Source: Mesorhizobium sp. ES1-1 (GTDB lineage Bacteria; Pseudomonadota; Alphaproteobacteria; Rhizobiales; Rhizobiaceae). From it: a DNA stretch of 64,000 bases. Positions 35,888-47,124 of the stretch are shown here, piece after piece. Position 1 is the stretch's first letter, and every line of letters starts with the position of its first letter. Where the stretch lies: NCBI RefSeq assembly GCF_020164785.1, contig NZ_JAIUGX010000006.1, forward strand, positions 248,001-312,000. Reading direction: 5' to 3'. The notes below the pieces were generated by a model. That model was not told the origin of the DNA. It searched no databases and saw only the letters and a list, made by a program, of their open reading frames with translations. The position numbers and the translations under genes were made by a program.

Positions 35888-37498
35888 ATGTCGGAAGTCG
35901 GCAAACGCAATTCTGCCAGCGCCCTCGATGATATCGGCCTGAAAACCACCGGCACGGTGCATTACAATTTCGGTGCGGCCGCCCTCTATGGGGAGGCGAT
36001 CCGGCGCGGCGAGGCCCGTTTGACCTCGCATGGCGCGCTTGTCGCCGAGACCGGCCTGCATACCGGCCGCTCGCCCAAGGACAAGTTCGTCGTCCGCGAC
36101 GACGCCACCGAGGCCCACGTCTGGTGGGACAACAACAGGGCGATCTCGCCGGCCCAGTTCGATACGCTGCTTGCCGATTTCCTGGGCCATGCAGCGGACA
36201 AGGATCTCTATGTCCAGGACCTTATCGGCGGCGCCGACGCGGAATTGAAGCTGCCGACCAGGGTCGTCACCGAATTGGCGTGGCACTCGCTGTTCATCCG
36301 CAATCTGCTCATCCGTCCCGATGCCGCAGAACTCGAACAGTTCGTCCCCGAGATGACCATCATCGACCTGCCGTCTTTCCGCGCCGACCCCGCTCGTCAT
36401 GGCAGCCGCACCGAGACGATGATCGCCGTCGACCTGACCCGCAAAATCGTGCTCATCGCCGGCACGTCCTATGCCGGCGAGATGAAGAAGTCGGTTTTCA
36501 CCATGCTCAACTACCTGCTGCCGGCCAAGGGCGTGATGCCGATGCATTGCTCCGCCAATGAAGGAAACAATGGCGACGCCGCGGTCTTCTTCGGCCTTTC
36601 GGGCACCGGCAAGACGACGCTGTCGGCCGATCCTTCGCGCACCCTGATCGGCGATGACGAGCATGGCTGGGGGCCGCACGGCATCTTCAACTTCGAGGGC
36701 GGCTGTTATGCCAAGACGATCAAATTGTCGGCCGATGCGGAGCCGGAGATCTTCGCCACCACCCAGCGCTTCGGCACGGTGCTGGAAAACGTCGTGCTCG
36801 ACGCCGACCGGGTCCCCGACTTCAACGACGGAAGCCTGACCGAAAACACCCGGTGCGCTTATCCGCTGGACTTCATTCCCAATGCCAGCAGGACCGGGCG
36901 CGCCAAACATCCGAGGAACATCATCATGCTGACCGCCGATGCGTTCGGCGTGATGCCACCGATTGCCCGCCTGACCCCGGCGCAAGCAATGTACCATTTC
37001 CTGTCGGGCTACACCGCCAAGGTGGCTGGAACCGAAAAGGGGGTTACCGAGCCCGAAGCGACTTTCTCGACCTGCTTCGGCGCGCCGTTCATGCCGCGCC
37101 ATCCATCGGAATACGGCAATCTGCTGCGCGATCTGATCGCTCGGCATGAAGTCGATTGCTGGCTGGTAAACACCGGCTGGACCGGGGGCGCATACGGCGC
37201 CGGAAAGCGGATGCCGATCAAAGCGACCCGGGCACTGCTTTCAGCTGCCCTCGACGGCTCGCTCAAGGACACGGCATTCCGTACCGACGACAATTTCGGC
37301 TTCGAGGTGCCGGTGGCCGTACCTGGCGTGGACAGCGCCATTCTCGATCCCCGGTCGACCTGGGCCGACAAGGCCGCTTACGACCGGCAGGCCGCGAGGT
37401 TGGTCGGCATGTTTGCCGTCAATTTCGAGAAGTTCGAAAGCCATGTCGACGCCGTGGTGCGAGGTGCCGCGCCACGCATGCAGGAGGCGGCGGAATAA
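35888..37498 (+). CDS. pckA: ATP-dependent phosphoenolpyruvate carboxykinase
   Basis: PckA makes PEP from oxaloacetate for gluconeogenesis, essential when rhizobia grow on C4-dicarboxylates. The 536-residue protein has the substrate-binding [14 protein letters not shown], the P-loop [14 protein letters not shown], the metal-binding IGDDEHGWG and the [10 protein letters not shown] motif. The ATG at 35888 has AAGGA at 6-base spacing. The pckA-chvI-chvG divergent arrangement is conserved in rhizobia. A T-rich run at about 37539-37550 downstream may mark a terminator, but no clean stem is seen. Confidence 0.97.
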   Translation: MSEVGKRNSASALDDIGLKTTGTVHYNFGAAALYGEAIRRGEARLTSHGALVAETGLHTGRSPKDKFVVRDDATEAHVWWDNNRAISPAQFDTLLADFLGHAADKDLYVQDLIGGADAELKLPTRVVTELAWHSLFIRNLLIRPDAAELEQFVPEMTIIDLPSFRADPARHGSRTETMIAVDLTRKIVLIAGTSYAGEMKKSVFTMLNYLLPAKGVMPMHCSANEGNNGDAAVFFGLSGTGKTTLSADPSRTLIGDDEHGWGPHGIFNFEGGCYAKTIKLSADAEPEIFATTQRFGTVLENVVLDADRVPDFNDGSLTENTRCAYPLDFIPNASRTGRAKHPRNIIMLTADAFGVMPPIARLTPAQAMYHFLSGYTAKVAGTEKGVTEPEATFSTCFGAPFMPRHPSEYGNLLRDLIARHEVDCWLVNTGWTGGAYGAGKRMPIKATRALLSAALDGSLKDTAFRTDDNFGFEVPVAVPGVDSAILDPRSTWADKAAYDRQAARLVGMFAVNFEKFESHVDAVVRGAAPRMQEAAE

Positions 37499-37574
37499 TC
37501 GACTTGGAATGACCATTGAAGGGCCGTCTCGATCGGGTCTTTTCTTTTTTGCTCCATCGCGCCATGACTGCGGC

Positions 37575-38012
37575 ATGACGAGCGACGACAGCATAATCAT
37601 TGCCGCCGGCGCGGTGATCCACCCGGGCGATTTGCACGAGGACTTCATCCGTTCGTCCGGACCGGGCGGCCAAAACGTCAACAAGGTGGCGACGGCGGTG
37701 CAGTTGCGCTTCGACGCGGCCAACGCGGCCGGCCTTTCGGAGCGCGTGCGCGAGCGGACGATCAAGATGGCCGGCCAGCGGGCCACCAAGGATGGCGTCA
37801 TCGTGATCGAGGCCGGGCGCTTCCGCACCCAGGAACAGAACCGCGCCGACGCAAGGGCGAGGCTGACGGCGCTTGTCGCCAAGGCCGCGGAGCCGCCGCC
37901 GCCGCCGCGCAAGAAGACCCGGCCGTCCAAAGGTGCCGTTGAACGGCGGCTGAAGAGCAAAGCCGGGCGCGGCACGGTCAAGAAGTTGCGGGGAAAGGTC
38001 AGCGACGACTGA
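37575..38012 (+). CDS. arfB: Alternative ribosome-rescue peptidyl-tRNA hydrolase ArfB
   Basis: This protein of 145 residues has the release-factor GGQ motif (SSGPGGQNVNKV, G31-G32-Q33) without the codon-recognition domains of RF1/RF2, and ends in a long basic tail (PPPRKKTRPSKGAVERRLKSKAGRGTVKKLRGK). ArfB/YaeJ enters the empty mRNA channel of stalled ribosomes with this tail and releases the peptide. The ATG at 37575 gives the usual N-terminus; the frame is open to 37413, inside the end of pckA. Confidence 0.92.
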   Translation: MTSDDSIIIAAGAVIHPGDLHEDFIRSSGPGGQNVNKVATAVQLRFDAANAAGLSERVRERTIKMAGQRATKDGVIVIEAGRFRTQEQNRADARARLTALVAKAAEPPPPPRKKTRPSKGAVERRLKSKAGRGTVKKLRGKVSDD

Positions 38013-38097
38013 TCGCTGGCGGGAGCATTTCGGATCGCCGCCTGCGTTTCGATATGGCATTCTTGAGTCAATAGCAGAACAGGATATTGCCAGATCT

Positions 38098-38715
38098 ATG
38101 CTCGTCCTGCCCAAAGGCGTCCGTCACATGCCAGCCCACCTCTCCCGCCAAGCGCAGGAAGCGCTGGTCGAGGATGTGAGACGGGTCGTGGCGCAGGCGC
38201 CGCTGTTCGTTCCCGCCATGCCGCGCACGGGCAAGGAGATGAGCGTGCGCATGACCAATTGCGGGCCGCTCGGCTGGGTCACCGACAAGGAACATGGCTA
38301 CCGCTACCAGCCGACGCATCCGGCGACTGGGGCGCCGTGGCCGGCAATACCGGAGGCACTGCTCGATTTGTGGCGGCAGGTGTCGGCCTACCCCCATCCT
38401 CCTGAAGCCTGCCTAATCAATTTCTATACGCCGGATGCGAAGATGGGCCTGCATCAGGACCGCGACGAGGAGGATCTCTCGGCGCCTGTCGTCTCGGTCT
38501 CGCTGGGCGATGATTGCCTGTTCCGGATCGGCCAGACGACGCGCGACGGCGGCACGAAATCTTTCCGGCTGCAGAGCGGCGATGTCGTTGTGCTTGGCGG
38601 CGAGGGACGCTTATGCTTCCACGGCGTCGACCGGATCTATTCCTCTACCTCGGCGCTGTTGAGGAATGGCGGCAGGATCAATCTGACGCTGCGGCGGGTG
38701 ACGAAGCCGGTCTAG
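38098..38715 (+). CDS. alkB: Alpha-ketoglutarate-dependent DNA/RNA dealkylase AlkB
   Basis: AlkB oxidatively removes methyl groups from 1-meA and 3-meC in DNA and RNA. Catalytic residues are all visible: iron ligands H119 and D121 (MGLHQDRDEE) and H175 (LCFHGVDRI), and 2-oxoglutarate-binding R193 and R199 in GGRINLTLRR. The NFYTPDAKMG substrate-side motif is also present. At 205 residues it has normal length. An Ada regulator is not nearby. The first ATG may be at 38098 or at 38128. Confidence 0.94.
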   Translation: MLVLPKGVRHMPAHLSRQAQEALVEDVRRVVAQAPLFVPAMPRTGKEMSVRMTNCGPLGWVTDKEHGYRYQPTHPATGAPWPAIPEALLDLWRQVSAYPHPPEACLINFYTPDAKMGLHQDRDEEDLSAPVVSVSLGDDCLFRIGQTTRDGGTKSFRLQSGDVVVLGGEGRLCFHGVDRIYSSTSALLRNGGRINLTLRRVTKPV

Positions 38716-38798
38716 GGTCGGGTGCACTGCCGCCGTTACTGTTCTTTAAAAAATTAGTGTCACTTAAGACACTATTTCTTCCCTCTGGGCCTATCTCC

Positions 38799-39953
38799 AT
38801 GTCTTTCTCTGAAACCGCGCAGATCCTGTCGCATGCAGATCGGTTGTCGATATGGTTTGCAAACGAGCGGCGTTGCAATGGAAAGACCTATGCAGCGATC
38901 ATCACATTTGTGCTGCTCACGTGGTTCGTTGCGACGATCAGAGGCGACACACTCCTGCCCTACCTCGCTGAATACGCCCAACGCATCCTTCGCAGTCTCC
39001 AGGTGTTCGGCTCCGCCCTTGTCATCGGGGCCTGCTCACTCGCCCTTGTCAAGGGACGTCGTGGATCCCCCGTCGGCATCGCGATGGCGTCGCTGGGACG
39101 CCTGGCTATGTCGACCCTGATTTGGCGCTATCTCTTCGCCTGCGCCGTCCTAGCCCTGTTTCTGGCGTGCTTCCTCTATAACAAGACGATGATACCGATC
39201 ATCGCGCCTTTCCAGTGGGACGAAACCTTTTCGCGCTGGGATTCAATTCTCCTGGGCGGACATCAGCCCTGGCAGGTCATCCAGCCCATCGTGGGGACGC
39301 CTTGGATGACCGTGCTGTTTGACATCATGTATTCGGCCTGGGTGCCGATAGTCTTCCTGTTCTGGGCGGGGCTGCTCGTCAGTCCGCGCGTCCCGGAGCC
39401 GATCCGTGTTCGCTACTGGCGAGCCACGGTCATGTCCTGGATCCTGATCGGCCTGGTGATGGCCACACTCTTCTCGTCGGCGGGCCCCTGCTACTTCGCC
39501 GATGTGGTGCCGGGTGCGCCCTCGCCGTACAAGGACCTCGTAGAGTATCTCGATGAGGTCGCTGCGACCTACCCGCTGTCCTCGTCATTGGCAAAGGACA
39601 TGCTTTGGCAAATCTATGCCGGCCAGGTCGACCTGCCCGGCGGCATTTCGGCCATGCCCAGCATGCACAACGCCCAGGCCACGTTGTTTGCAGCAGTCGC
39701 ATATCTCATCGATCGCCGGTTTGGTCACATCATGCTGGCCTATGCCGTGCTGATCTTCCTGGGCTCGATCCACCTCGGATGGCACTACGCCCTCGACGGC
39801 ATCGTCGGTGTGGGCGCGGCGCTCGTCATCTGGTGGATTTGCGGACTGCCTGGCCCAAGACGCCATCCCGATCAACCGCATCTTGCCGATCATTTCGCGA
39901 CAGATGCAGGCCGCGAAAGTGGAACTGCGTCGAATTTGATGCCGAAGGCGTGA
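38799..39953 (+). CDS. Membrane PAP2-type phosphotransferase/phosphatase, copy 1
   Basis: This 384-residue protein has about six or seven membrane segments and the two active-site motifs of the PAP2 superfamily: GGISAMPSMHNAQATLF (PSMH) and SIHLGWHYALDGIVG (H-Y-A-x-D). The layout resembles the inositolphosphotransferase (Aur1/Ipt1-like) PAP2_3 group. Such enzymes handle phosphate groups on membrane lipids; the actual substrate is unknown. The start ATG at 38799 is preferred because the frame upstream (open to 38514) lies within alkB. The following gene starts one base after its stop and encodes a distant copy of the same fold. Confidence 0.82.
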   Translation: MSFSETAQILSHADRLSIWFANERRCNGKTYAAIITFVLLTWFVATIRGDTLLPYLAEYAQRILRSLQVFGSALVIGACSLALVKGRRGSPVGIAMASLGRLAMSTLIWRYLFACAVLALFLACFLYNKTMIPIIAPFQWDETFSRWDSILLGGHQPWQVIQPIVGTPWMTVLFDIMYSAWVPIVFLFWAGLLVSPRVPEPIRVRYWRATVMSWILIGLVMATLFSSAGPCYFADVVPGAPSPYKDLVEYLDEVAATYPLSSSLAKDMLWQIYAGQVDLPGGISAMPSMHNAQATLFAAVAYLIDRRFGHIMLAYAVLIFLGSIHLGWHYALDGIVGVGAALVIWWICGLPGPRRHPDQPHLADHFATDAGRESGTASNLMPKA

Positions 39954-39954
39954 C

Positions 39955-41181
39955 GTGGCCGAACCCCTGACCAATACAACGGATTTCCCCGTCAAAGGCG
40001 CTCATGACTTCGAACCGTCCGGGATGATGACAGGGCGCTGCGTGGTCTTCGCTCAAGCCTGGGCGATCATCAATCGTGCACTCCCGCTAGTCCGGCGGGA
40101 CTCAGGCCTCTACCTCCTGATTGCCGTCTACACATTCCTCGGACTGGGCTTTCTGCACGTGGTCGGCGCGGCCGACCGAAGCGCATACGCCGTATATTTT
40201 GGGCGCTGGACATTGCTGAACGGCGTGACCCTGCCGGCCGTTGCCGGCCTCGTGGAGTTCGGGCTGCTTATCCATCGCTTCGATCGCAGGCGCGGTCTGG
40301 CGGCAAGATACGTGTTTTCGACCTCGCGGCTGGCCTACTCGCTCTCGGGTCTGTGCCTTGTCATGGCGCTGATGATTTTTCAGGGCACATTCACGTCCGT
40401 CAAGAACGGCATGGCTGTCTGGCAGGGCGGTTTTCCGTTCGACGTGGCACATGCCGATATAGATGCCTTCCTGCATTTCGGCGTCGACCCGTGGCGGTGG
40501 CTCTACATGGTGGCCAAAAACGATTTCGTGCGAACTGTTGTCGAATGGAATTACAACGTTTTGTGGTTCGTCTTCAATTTCGGCGCCCTGTTCTTCGTCA
40601 TGACATCGCCGCGGGCGGCGTCGGTCAGAACGCGCTACGCGGTCTGCTTCATGCTGGTCTGGATCGTCATTGGCAATATACTTGCCGGGCTGTTCCTGTC
40701 GGCCGGCCCGGCCTTCTACGGTGCCGTCACAGGCGACACGGCACGGTTTGGCGAACAGCTGGCGTTTCTGGCGCATGGCGCCGAGTCCGCGAACTCGGCT
40801 GTTTCCTATCAACACTATCTATGGACGCTGCATGAGGCCGGGCAGACAGGCTTCGGGTCGGGCATTTCCGCCTTTCCCAGCGTGCATGTCGGATTGGCGA
40901 CGCTCAACGCCCTTTTCGTCAGGGAGTACAATCGCCGTCTCGGCGCGGTCGCGTTCGTCTACGTCGCCTTTGTCGCCGCCAGTTCGGTGTATCTGGCCTG
41001 GCACTATGCGATCGACGGCTATGCCGCCGCCGCGGTCGCTGTCCTCGTTTATGTTCTGGCGCGTAAGCTCGTCCCCGCCGATCAGCCTGTTTCCCGGCTG
41101 GCGACTCCGTCGACCGGAACTATGGAGCGTGCCCGCCGGCAGGCTCACAGCTTGCGCAGCGCCACTTCCTCGATGCGATGA
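39955..41181 (+). CDS. Membrane PAP2-type phosphotransferase/phosphatase, copy 2
   Basis: This 408-residue protein has many membrane segments and PAP2 active-site motifs [15 protein letters not shown] and [13 protein letters not shown]. It has a GTG start at 39955, one base after the previous stop, with GAAGG upstream. The motif spacing matches copy 1, but the rest has diverged, so this is an old tandem duplication or a heteromeric pair. Its last 37 bases overlap the 3' end of coaA on the opposite strand (41145-41181). Substrate unknown; envelope lipid or inositol-lipid remodelling is possible. Confidence 0.8.
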   Translation: MAEPLTNTTDFPVKGAHDFEPSGMMTGRCVVFAQAWAIINRALPLVRRDSGLYLLIAVYTFLGLGFLHVVGAADRSAYAVYFGRWTLLNGVTLPAVAGLVEFGLLIHRFDRRRGLAARYVFSTSRLAYSLSGLCLVMALMIFQGTFTSVKNGMAVWQGGFPFDVAHADIDAFLHFGVDPWRWLYMVAKNDFVRTVVEWNYNVLWFVFNFGALFFVMTSPRAASVRTRYAVCFMLVWIVIGNILAGLFLSAGPAFYGAVTGDTARFGEQLAFLAHGAESANSAVSYQHYLWTLHEAGQTGFGSGISAFPSVHVGLATLNALFVREYNRRLGAVAFVYVAFVAASSVYLAWHYAIDGYAAAAVAVLVYVLARKLVPADQPVSRLATPSTGTMERARRQAHSLRSATSSMR

Positions 41182-42104
41182 TCGGCGCCCTTGCGCAGGA
41201 TGAGGTCGGCGCGGGCGCGGGTCGGCAGGATGTTCTCGCGCAGGTTCTTCAGGTTGATGTTGGTCCACAGGCTTTCGGCGATAGCCAGGGCCGAATCTTC
41301 CGACAGCCGCGAATAGCGATGGAAGAAGGAGTCCGGATCGCGGAAGGCTGTTTCGCGCAGGCGCATGAAGCGAGAGATGTACCAGTTGTGGATCAGCTTC
41401 TCGTCGGCGTCGATGTAGATCGCGAAGTCGAAGAAGTCTGACAGGAAGGGGACGATCTTGCCGTCCTGCGGCAGCTTGCCGGGCTGCAGCACGTTGATGC
41501 CTTCGAAGATCAGGATGTCGGGCCGGTCGACCGTGACGAACTCGCCGGGAATGACGTCATAGGTCAGATGCGAATAGACCGGCGCGCGGACATTGGGAAG
41601 CGCCGACTTGATGCCCGACAGGAAGCGCAGTAGCGCGCCGACATCGTAGCTGTCGGGGAAGCCCTTGCGCTCCATCAGGTTCTCGCGGCGCAGGACTTCA
41701 TTGGGCAGCAGGAAGCCGTCGGTGGTGATGAGATCCACCTTGGGGCTGGATGGCCAGCGCGCCAAAAGCTCCTTCAGCACGCGCGCCGTGGTCGACTTGC
41801 CGACCGCAACGGAGCCCGCGATGCCGATGATGAACGGCGTCTTGACTACGTCCACGGCGTTGAAGAAAGCCTGCCGCTGCCTGAACAGCAACTGGCTGGC
41901 CTCGACATGCGCGGACAAAAGCCGCGATAGCGACAGATAGATGCGCTTGACCTCTTCGAGGTCGATCGGGTCGTTGAGCGAACGCAGGCGCCGGAACTCA
42001 TCCTCGGTCAGCGTCAGCGGCGTGTCGGCGCGGAAGTGCGACCACTCCTCGGCGGAGAAGAAGCGGAAAGGGGAATATTTCTCGGTCGGCGCGAGCTGAT
42101 CCAT
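41145..42104 (-). CDS. coaA: Pantothenate kinase, type I
   Basis: CoaA phosphorylates pantothenate, the first and usually limiting step of CoA synthesis. The 319-residue protein has the P-loop [17 protein letters not shown], the [14 protein letters not shown] motif and [11 protein letters not shown], all typical of bacterial type I kinases, which CoA feedback-inhibits. It follows hisE by about 23 bases and is at the end of the histidine gene run. Its 3' end overlaps the convergent PAP2 gene. Confidence 0.96.
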   Translation of the reverse strand: MDQLAPTEKYSPFRFFSAEEWSHFRADTPLTLTEDEFRRLRSLNDPIDLEEVKRIYLSLSRLLSAHVEASQLLFRQRQAFFNAVDVVKTPFIIGIAGSVAVGKSTTARVLKELLARWPSSPKVDLITTDGFLLPNEVLRRENLMERKGFPDSYDVGALLRFLSGIKSALPNVRAPVYSHLTYDVIPGEFVTVDRPDILIFEGINVLQPGKLPQDGKIVPFLSDFFDFAIYIDADEKLIHNWYISRFMRLRETAFRDPDSFFHRYSRLSEDSALAIAESLWTNINLKNLRENILPTRARADLILRKGADHRIEEVALRKL

Positions 42105-42127
42105 AGCGAAACCTGCCCTCCCCGCGA

Positions 42128-42451
42128 TCAGCCCTTGGGCCGCGACGCCTTCTCGGCGATGCCTGAACGCCTGGTGCGGCTTTCAAGCTCCTTGAGCACA
42201 TCGTCCAGCGCAACCCCGGAAACGCCGAGAACGACGAGCCAATGATATATAAGATCGGCGCTTTCCGAAACGAGACCCTGCCGGTCGCCCTTGATGGCGG
42301 CGATCACGGTCTCGACCGCCTCTTCGCCAAGCTTCTGCGCCGCCTTGTCTATGCCGCGCGCGAGGAGTTTCGCCGTCCACGAGTCCGGGTCGCCGGAACG
42401 CGCGCGTTCCGCGATCAGTGCCTCCAGGTCGGAGAGCGAAAATTCAGCCAT
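42128..42451 (-). CDS. hisE: Phosphoribosyl-ATP pyrophosphatase
   Basis: HisE removes pyrophosphate from PR-ATP in the second step of histidine synthesis. The 107-residue, mostly helical protein has the MazG-like motif [17 protein letters not shown] and the [14 protein letters not shown] helix. It stands alone and is not fused to HisI. hisF lies 50 bases upstream. Confidence 0.95.
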   Translation of the reverse strand: MAEFSLSDLEALIAERARSGDPDSWTAKLLARGIDKAAQKLGEEAVETVIAAIKGDRQGLVSESADLIYHWLVVLGVSGVALDDVLKELESRTRRSGIAEKASRPKG

Positions 42452-42501
42452 GGCGACAAAAGCCTTTTTCTTGGCCGGAAGCCTGTTCCAAGCCGAAGCC
42501 T

Positions 42502-43292
<791 letters not shown>

Positions 43293-43293
<1 letters not shown>

Positions 43294-44129
43294 CAGCGCC
43301 CCTCTATCGTGGCGATCAGGTCGTTGAGCAGTTGACCGACCAGCGGCGGCACATCGGCTTTAGCATCGAAGGCCGGATCGTAGGCAGAAACGGTGATGCC
43401 CACGACCGGCACCGCAAGCGCCATCGCACAGGCCGCGTCGCGCAATTGTTCCGGGCTCGGCCCGCCGGAACTGGCGTAGCGGTTGGCCTGCAGCTCCTCC
43501 GGATCGTGCACATCCAGATCGATATGCATGTGCACGCGCCCCGCCCCGGCGGCTTTCAGCATCTCGGTTGCTTGTCCCACTCCGGGGCATTCCGTGCGGA
43601 TGACCGGCAATGTCTGCAACAACTGCCTTTCAGCCGGGTCGAGATCGCGCGCGTTGACGAGCAGGCAGCGCGACGGATCGATCGGCCTGAAGCCGGGAAC
43701 AGCCGATGCCATCGGACGCCAGCACAAGCCCAGGACCGTCGCCAGGGCCATGCCGTCTAGGAAGCCATGGGTCGATGTCTCGGGCGTGTTGAGGTCGCCG
43801 TGCTGGTCGGCCCAGATGATCGCGTCGGCGCTTTCGCCGGCTACCGCGCCGACGCTGGTCAGGCAATTGCCGGCGAGCACGATGGGAAACCGATTTTCAT
43901 CGCCGGCAAGGCGAACTTGGGAGGAAACCGCCTCGCAGACGGCAAAGCCGGTGGCGATCTCTCGCTCCTGGTTGTCGCCGACCCTGCCGATGTCCTCGAC
44001 CGTAACGTCGTGACCGGCCATGGTCAGGGCATCGACGAGACCGCCCGCTATCAGCGCATCGGGACCCTGGCCCATACCGCCATGAAAGTGTCCGCTGTCG
44101 TACGAGGCCAGGATGACGGTGATTTTCAC
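43293..44129 (-). CDS. Arginase-family protein with one altered metal-ligand motif
   Basis: This 278-residue protein has ureohydrolase-fold features: [16 protein letters not shown], the metal site D-x-H-x-D, and [12 protein letters not shown], the site D-x-D-x-x-D. The first usual metal motif (GGDH) reads LAGNCLTS, so its His ligand is missing. It may bind only one metal or act on a different C-N bond. It sits inside the his operon, starting within the hisA stop (ATGA, 44126-44129) and ending on the hisF start (TGATG). That tight coupling suggests a role tied to histidine or nitrogen metabolism, but that is inference. Confidence 0.82.
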
Positions 44130-44875
44130 GATCTGGTCTCCGCCACTGGTCCGTCCTTGAGGATTGCCAGGGCCTTGGCCGGATCGATGCGGCCATCATA
44201 CAGCGCGCGGCCGGAGATCGCGCCTTCGAGCTTGCGCGCATCCGGCATGGTCATGCGCACGATGTCGGCCAGCGAGGCGAGGCCGCCGGAGGCTATGACT
44301 GGGATCGAGACCGCTTCGGCGAGGCCGATCGTGGCGTCCCAGTTGATGCCGGTCAGCACGCCGTCGCGGTCGATGTCGGTGTAGATGATGGCGGCAACGC
44401 CGGCGCCCTCGAATTTCTTCGCCAGTTCGATAACACCCAGGCTGGACGCCTCGGCCCAACCTTCGACAGCGACCTTGCCGCCCTTGGCGTCGATGCCGAC
44501 CGCCACCTTGCCGGGGAAAGCTTTGCAGGCCTGCTTGACCAGGTCGGGATCGCGCACCGCCACAGTGCCAAGGATGACACGGGCAAGCCCACGATCGAGC
44601 CAGTCCTCCACCTGCGCCAGCGTGCGGATGCCGCCGCCAAGCTGCACCGGGTTCTTCGTCGCTTTGAGAATGGCGCCGACCGCGGCGCTGTTGACGCTCT
44701 GGCCTTCGAAGGCACCGTTGAGGTCGACGACATGCAGCCACTCGAAGCCCTGGTCCTCGAAGGATCGTGCCTGGGCGGCTGGATCATCATTGTAGATGGT
44801 GGCGGTCGACATATCGCCGTGCTTCAGGCGCACGCATTGGCCGTCCTTGAGGTCGATGGCCGGGAAAAGGATCAT
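44126..44875 (-). CDS. hisA: ProFAR isomerase (HisA)
   Basis: HisA isomerises ProFAR to PRFAR in histidine synthesis. The 249-residue TIM barrel shows [16 protein letters not shown] with the catalytic Asp, [24 protein letters not shown] and [12 protein letters not shown] with the second Asp, plus [11 protein letters not shown]. The ATG at 44875 ([10 protein letters not shown]) is the family start; the frame is open to 44923. A DUF1330 gene lies immediately upstream and an arginase-like gene is coupled downstream. Confidence 0.97.
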   Translation of the reverse strand: MILFPAIDLKDGQCVRLKHGDMSTATIYNDDPAAQARSFEDQGFEWLHVVDLNGAFEGQSVNSAAVGAILKATKNPVQLGGGIRTLAQVEDWLDRGLARVILGTVAVRDPDLVKQACKAFPGKVAVGIDAKGGKVAVEGWAEASSLGVIELAKKFEGAGVAAIIYTDIDRDGVLTGINWDATIGLAEAVSIPVIASGGLASLADIVRMTMPDARKLEGAISGRALYDGRIDPAKALAILKDGPVAETRS

Positions 44876-44879
44876 CCGT

Positions 44880-45170
44880 TCAAGCGCCTTCAACGATGAC
44901 AAAATGGCCGGTCGACGCCGCAAGCCGAAACTTCAAAGCCTGCCGATACTCGGGCGAATTATAACATTGGAGCGCCTTCTCATAGGATTCGAACTCGACC
45001 AGCACATGGCGATTGCCGGTCGGTCCCTCTGGACTCTCGTGGCGGCCGGCCCGCACTGCGAAGCGTGCGCCGTACTTGGCGAAAGCCACGGCGTTGGCCT
45101 CGATATACTGCTTGTAAATCTCGGGGTCGCGGACATCGACCATCGCCATCCAGTAGCCCTTCTTGGCCAT
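44880..45170 (-). CDS. DUF1330 family protein inside the his operon
   Basis: This 96-residue ferredoxin-like-fold protein begins [20 protein letters not shown] and includes [11 protein letters not shown] and [22 protein letters not shown], the standard DUF1330 pattern (dimeric alpha-beta barrel). No reaction is known for the family. It lies between hisH (2 bases upstream) and hisA (4 bases downstream), so it is transcribed with them. Confidence 0.9.
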   Translation of the reverse strand: MAKKGYWMAMVDVRDPEIYKQYIEANAVAFAKYGARFAVRAGRHESPEGPTGNRHVLVEFESYEKALQCYNSPEYRQALKFRLAASTGHFVIVEGA

Positions 45171-45172
45171 GG

Positions 45173-45823
45173 CTAGGGCCTCCAGCGCAGGAAGTTGGTG
45201 ATCAGGGCGAGGCCAAGCGCCTGGCTCTTTTCGGGGTGGAATTGCGTGCCGGCCAGATTGTCGCGGGCCACGGCCGCCGTCACCGGGCCACCGTAGTCTG
45301 TAACCGCCAGGACCTCGTCGGGCTTCCCTGCATCAAGGTGGTAGGAATGGACGAAATAGGCATGCAGCCCCGCAGGCCCCGTCGGGATTCCGGCAAACAG
45401 CGGATGCTCGCGCTTCAGCTCGATCGTGTTCCAGCCGATCTGCGGGATCTTCAGCGCCGGATCGCTGGGCATGATCTCCTTGACGTCGCCTGCTATCCAG
45501 CCAAGGCCGAAGGTGGTCGTCTTTTCTAGGCCGCGCTGCGACATCAGCTGCATGCCAACGCAGATTCCCAGGAAGGGCCGGCCCTTGCGAATGGCAACCT
45601 CGTCGACAGCTTCCCACATGCCGTCAACGGCGCGCAAGCCGGCTGCGCAGTCGGCATAGGCGCCGACCCCTGGCAGCACGATGCGGTCGGCCGTGCGCAC
45701 GCGCTGCGCATCGGCGGTCAGGTCGATCTCGGCCGATATGCCTGCTTCGCGCGCGGCCCGCTCGAAAGCCTTGGTGGCCGAGCGCAGATTGCCCGAGCCG
45801 TAGTCGATGATCGCAACCCGCAT
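45173..45823 (-). CDS. hisH: Imidazole glycerol phosphate synthase, glutamine amidotransferase subunit
   Basis: HisH releases ammonia from glutamine and passes it to HisF. The 216-residue class I amidotransferase has the nucleophile Cys in [12 protein letters not shown] and the His-Glu pair in [13 protein letters not shown], and begins [13 protein letters not shown]. The ATG at 45823 has GGAAGG upstream; the frame is open to 45844. A DUF2628 gene ends one base upstream. Confidence 0.96.
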   Translation of the reverse strand: MRVAIIDYGSGNLRSATKAFERAAREAGISAEIDLTADAQRVRTADRIVLPGVGAYADCAAGLRAVDGMWEAVDEVAIRKGRPFLGICVGMQLMSQRGLEKTTTFGLGWIAGDVKEIMPSDPALKIPQIGWNTIELKREHPLFAGIPTGPAGLHAYFVHSYHLDAGKPDEVLAVTDYGGPVTAAVARDNLAGTQFHPEKSQALGLALITNFLRWRP

Positions 45824-45824
45824 G

Positions 45825-46301
45825 TCAGGACCTTCCCGGAACATGGGTTAGCCCCAGTGCAATGCCCGGCTGCGAGGCTCGGGCCAGTGCTGCATCGGGA
45901 ATCATGCGCGGAGCGGGCACGATTTCATCGGCAGGCTGCTCGGACTCCAGCGCCTGGCGCATGTCGGCATCATCGAGCGTGGCGGCTTCGACAACGCCCC
46001 ACTCATGCCACCCGCGGCGGCGAAGGGCCGCGATGCGCAAGCCCTGTCCTTCCAGGCCGACATAGAGCGAAACCAACAGCGACAGCAGCGAACCAGGCAA
46101 TCCAAGGCCGAAATATTGGCCAAGCATCGACAGCGCGCCCATGACGACGAAGGCGATACCCGCTTCAATCCACAAACGGTGCCAGGCGAACCACAGCGGC
46201 GGAACCAGCAGGGCGACCCAGTTGAACCCATCGCGGACCAGTGTCGTTGCGTCGGCCTTAACGCCGCGGCCGGGCGGCTCCATCACGACATAGGCAGCCA
46301 T
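45825..46301 (-). CDS. DUF2628 membrane protein inside the his operon
   Basis: This protein of 158 residues has a hydrophobic central part ([19 protein letters not shown], then [12 protein letters not shown] and [19 protein letters not shown]), matching the DUF2628 layout of small inner-membrane proteins. The C-terminal third is acidic and probably cytoplasmic. Function unknown. It lies 4 bases downstream of hisB and directly upstream of hisH, the same position that I recall in other rhizobia. Confidence 0.85.
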   Translation of the reverse strand: MAAYVVMEPPGRGVKADATTLVRDGFNWVALLVPPLWFAWHRLWIEAGIAFVVMGALSMLGQYFGLGLPGSLLSLLVSLYVGLEGQGLRIAALRRRGWHEWGVVEAATLDDADMRQALESEQPADEIVPAPRMIPDAALARASQPGIALGLTHVPGRS

Positions 46302-46305
46302 GGCG

Positions 46306-46905
46306 TTACCCCTTCAACGAACCCTTGGTGGAGGGAACCGCGTCAGGCTGGCGCGGATCGTGCTCGAGTGCGCTGCGCAGCGCGCGCGCCACCGCCTTGA
46401 AGCAGGTCTCGGCAATGTGGTGGTTGTTGGCGCCGTAGTGGTTGGTGACATGCAATGTGATGCCGGCATTCTGCGCCAGTGCCTGGAAGAATTCGCGCAC
46501 CAGTTCGGTATCGAACGTGCCGATCTTCGGCGACGAGAACGAGACGTTCCAGACCAGGAACGGACGGCCGGAGACGTCGATCGCGGCGCGCGTCAGCGTC
46601 TCGTCCATGGCAAGGTCGATCGAGGCGTAGCGCATGATGCCACGCCGCTCGCCAAGCGCCCGGCTCAGCGCCTGGCCGAGCGCGATGCCGGTATCCTCGA
46701 CCGTGTGGTGGTCGTCTATATGCAGGTCGCCCTTCGCCCTGACCGTCATGTCGATCAGAGAATGGCGCGATAGCTGGTCAAGCATATGGTCGAAGAAACC
46801 GACGCCCGTGGCGATATCCGACTTGCCCGAGCCGTCGACATGGACCGACACGGAGATGTCGGTTTCCCTGGTCTTGCGGCTTGCTTCGGCGGAACGGGGC
46901 GCCAT
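46306..46905 (-). CDS. hisB: Imidazoleglycerol-phosphate dehydratase
   Basis: HisB dehydrates IGP to imidazole acetol phosphate. The protein (199 residues) has the manganese-binding repeats [31 protein letters not shown] and [19 protein letters not shown]. It is the monofunctional enzyme without the HisB-N phosphatase found in E. coli. I use the ATG at 46905 ([12 protein letters not shown]); the frame is open much further upstream, but that part lies opposite hslV. It is the first gene of the his run and diverges from hslV. Confidence 0.95.
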   Translation of the reverse strand: MAPRSAEASRKTRETDISVSVHVDGSGKSDIATGVGFFDHMLDQLSRHSLIDMTVRAKGDLHIDDHHTVEDTGIALGQALSRALGERRGIMRYASIDLAMDETLTRAAIDVSGRPFLVWNVSFSSPKIGTFDTELVREFFQALAQNAGITLHVTNHYGANNHHIAETCFKAVARALRSALEHDPRQPDAVPSTKGSLKG

Positions 46906-47124
46906 CACTCTATCCTTGTGCAGGAGGTCACAGGTCACGGAGTCCAGGCGCTCGCGGCCTGAAAACGAAAGCCTTCTAGCAGCATGATCCGGTGATTGCC
47001 AGTTGCCCTCGCCGACAGGTACCGAACCGTTTGCAATCATCGGTCCTGTGCATACATATGGCCGATCAAAGTTACTCGTACCGCGCCAATCGCCTTTTGG
47101 GGATCGCGCGAATCGGAGCCACGG
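46906..47124. promoter_or_regulatory. Divergent promoter region of hisB and hslV
   Basis: The 219 bases between the two start codons hold no supported gene. hslVU is usually under heat-shock control, but I could not pick out a convincing sigma-32 box, nor a histidine leader peptide with a run of His codons upstream of hisB. Confidence 0.4.

Noticed and set aside
37500..37555. Intrinsic terminator after pckA
   Set aside because: A T-rich run exists (about 37539-37550), but the best stem before it is only 4 base pairs including a wobble pair.
46906..47124. A histidine leader peptide in front of hisB
   Set aside because: No frame with clustered His codons and no terminator/antiterminator pair was visible.
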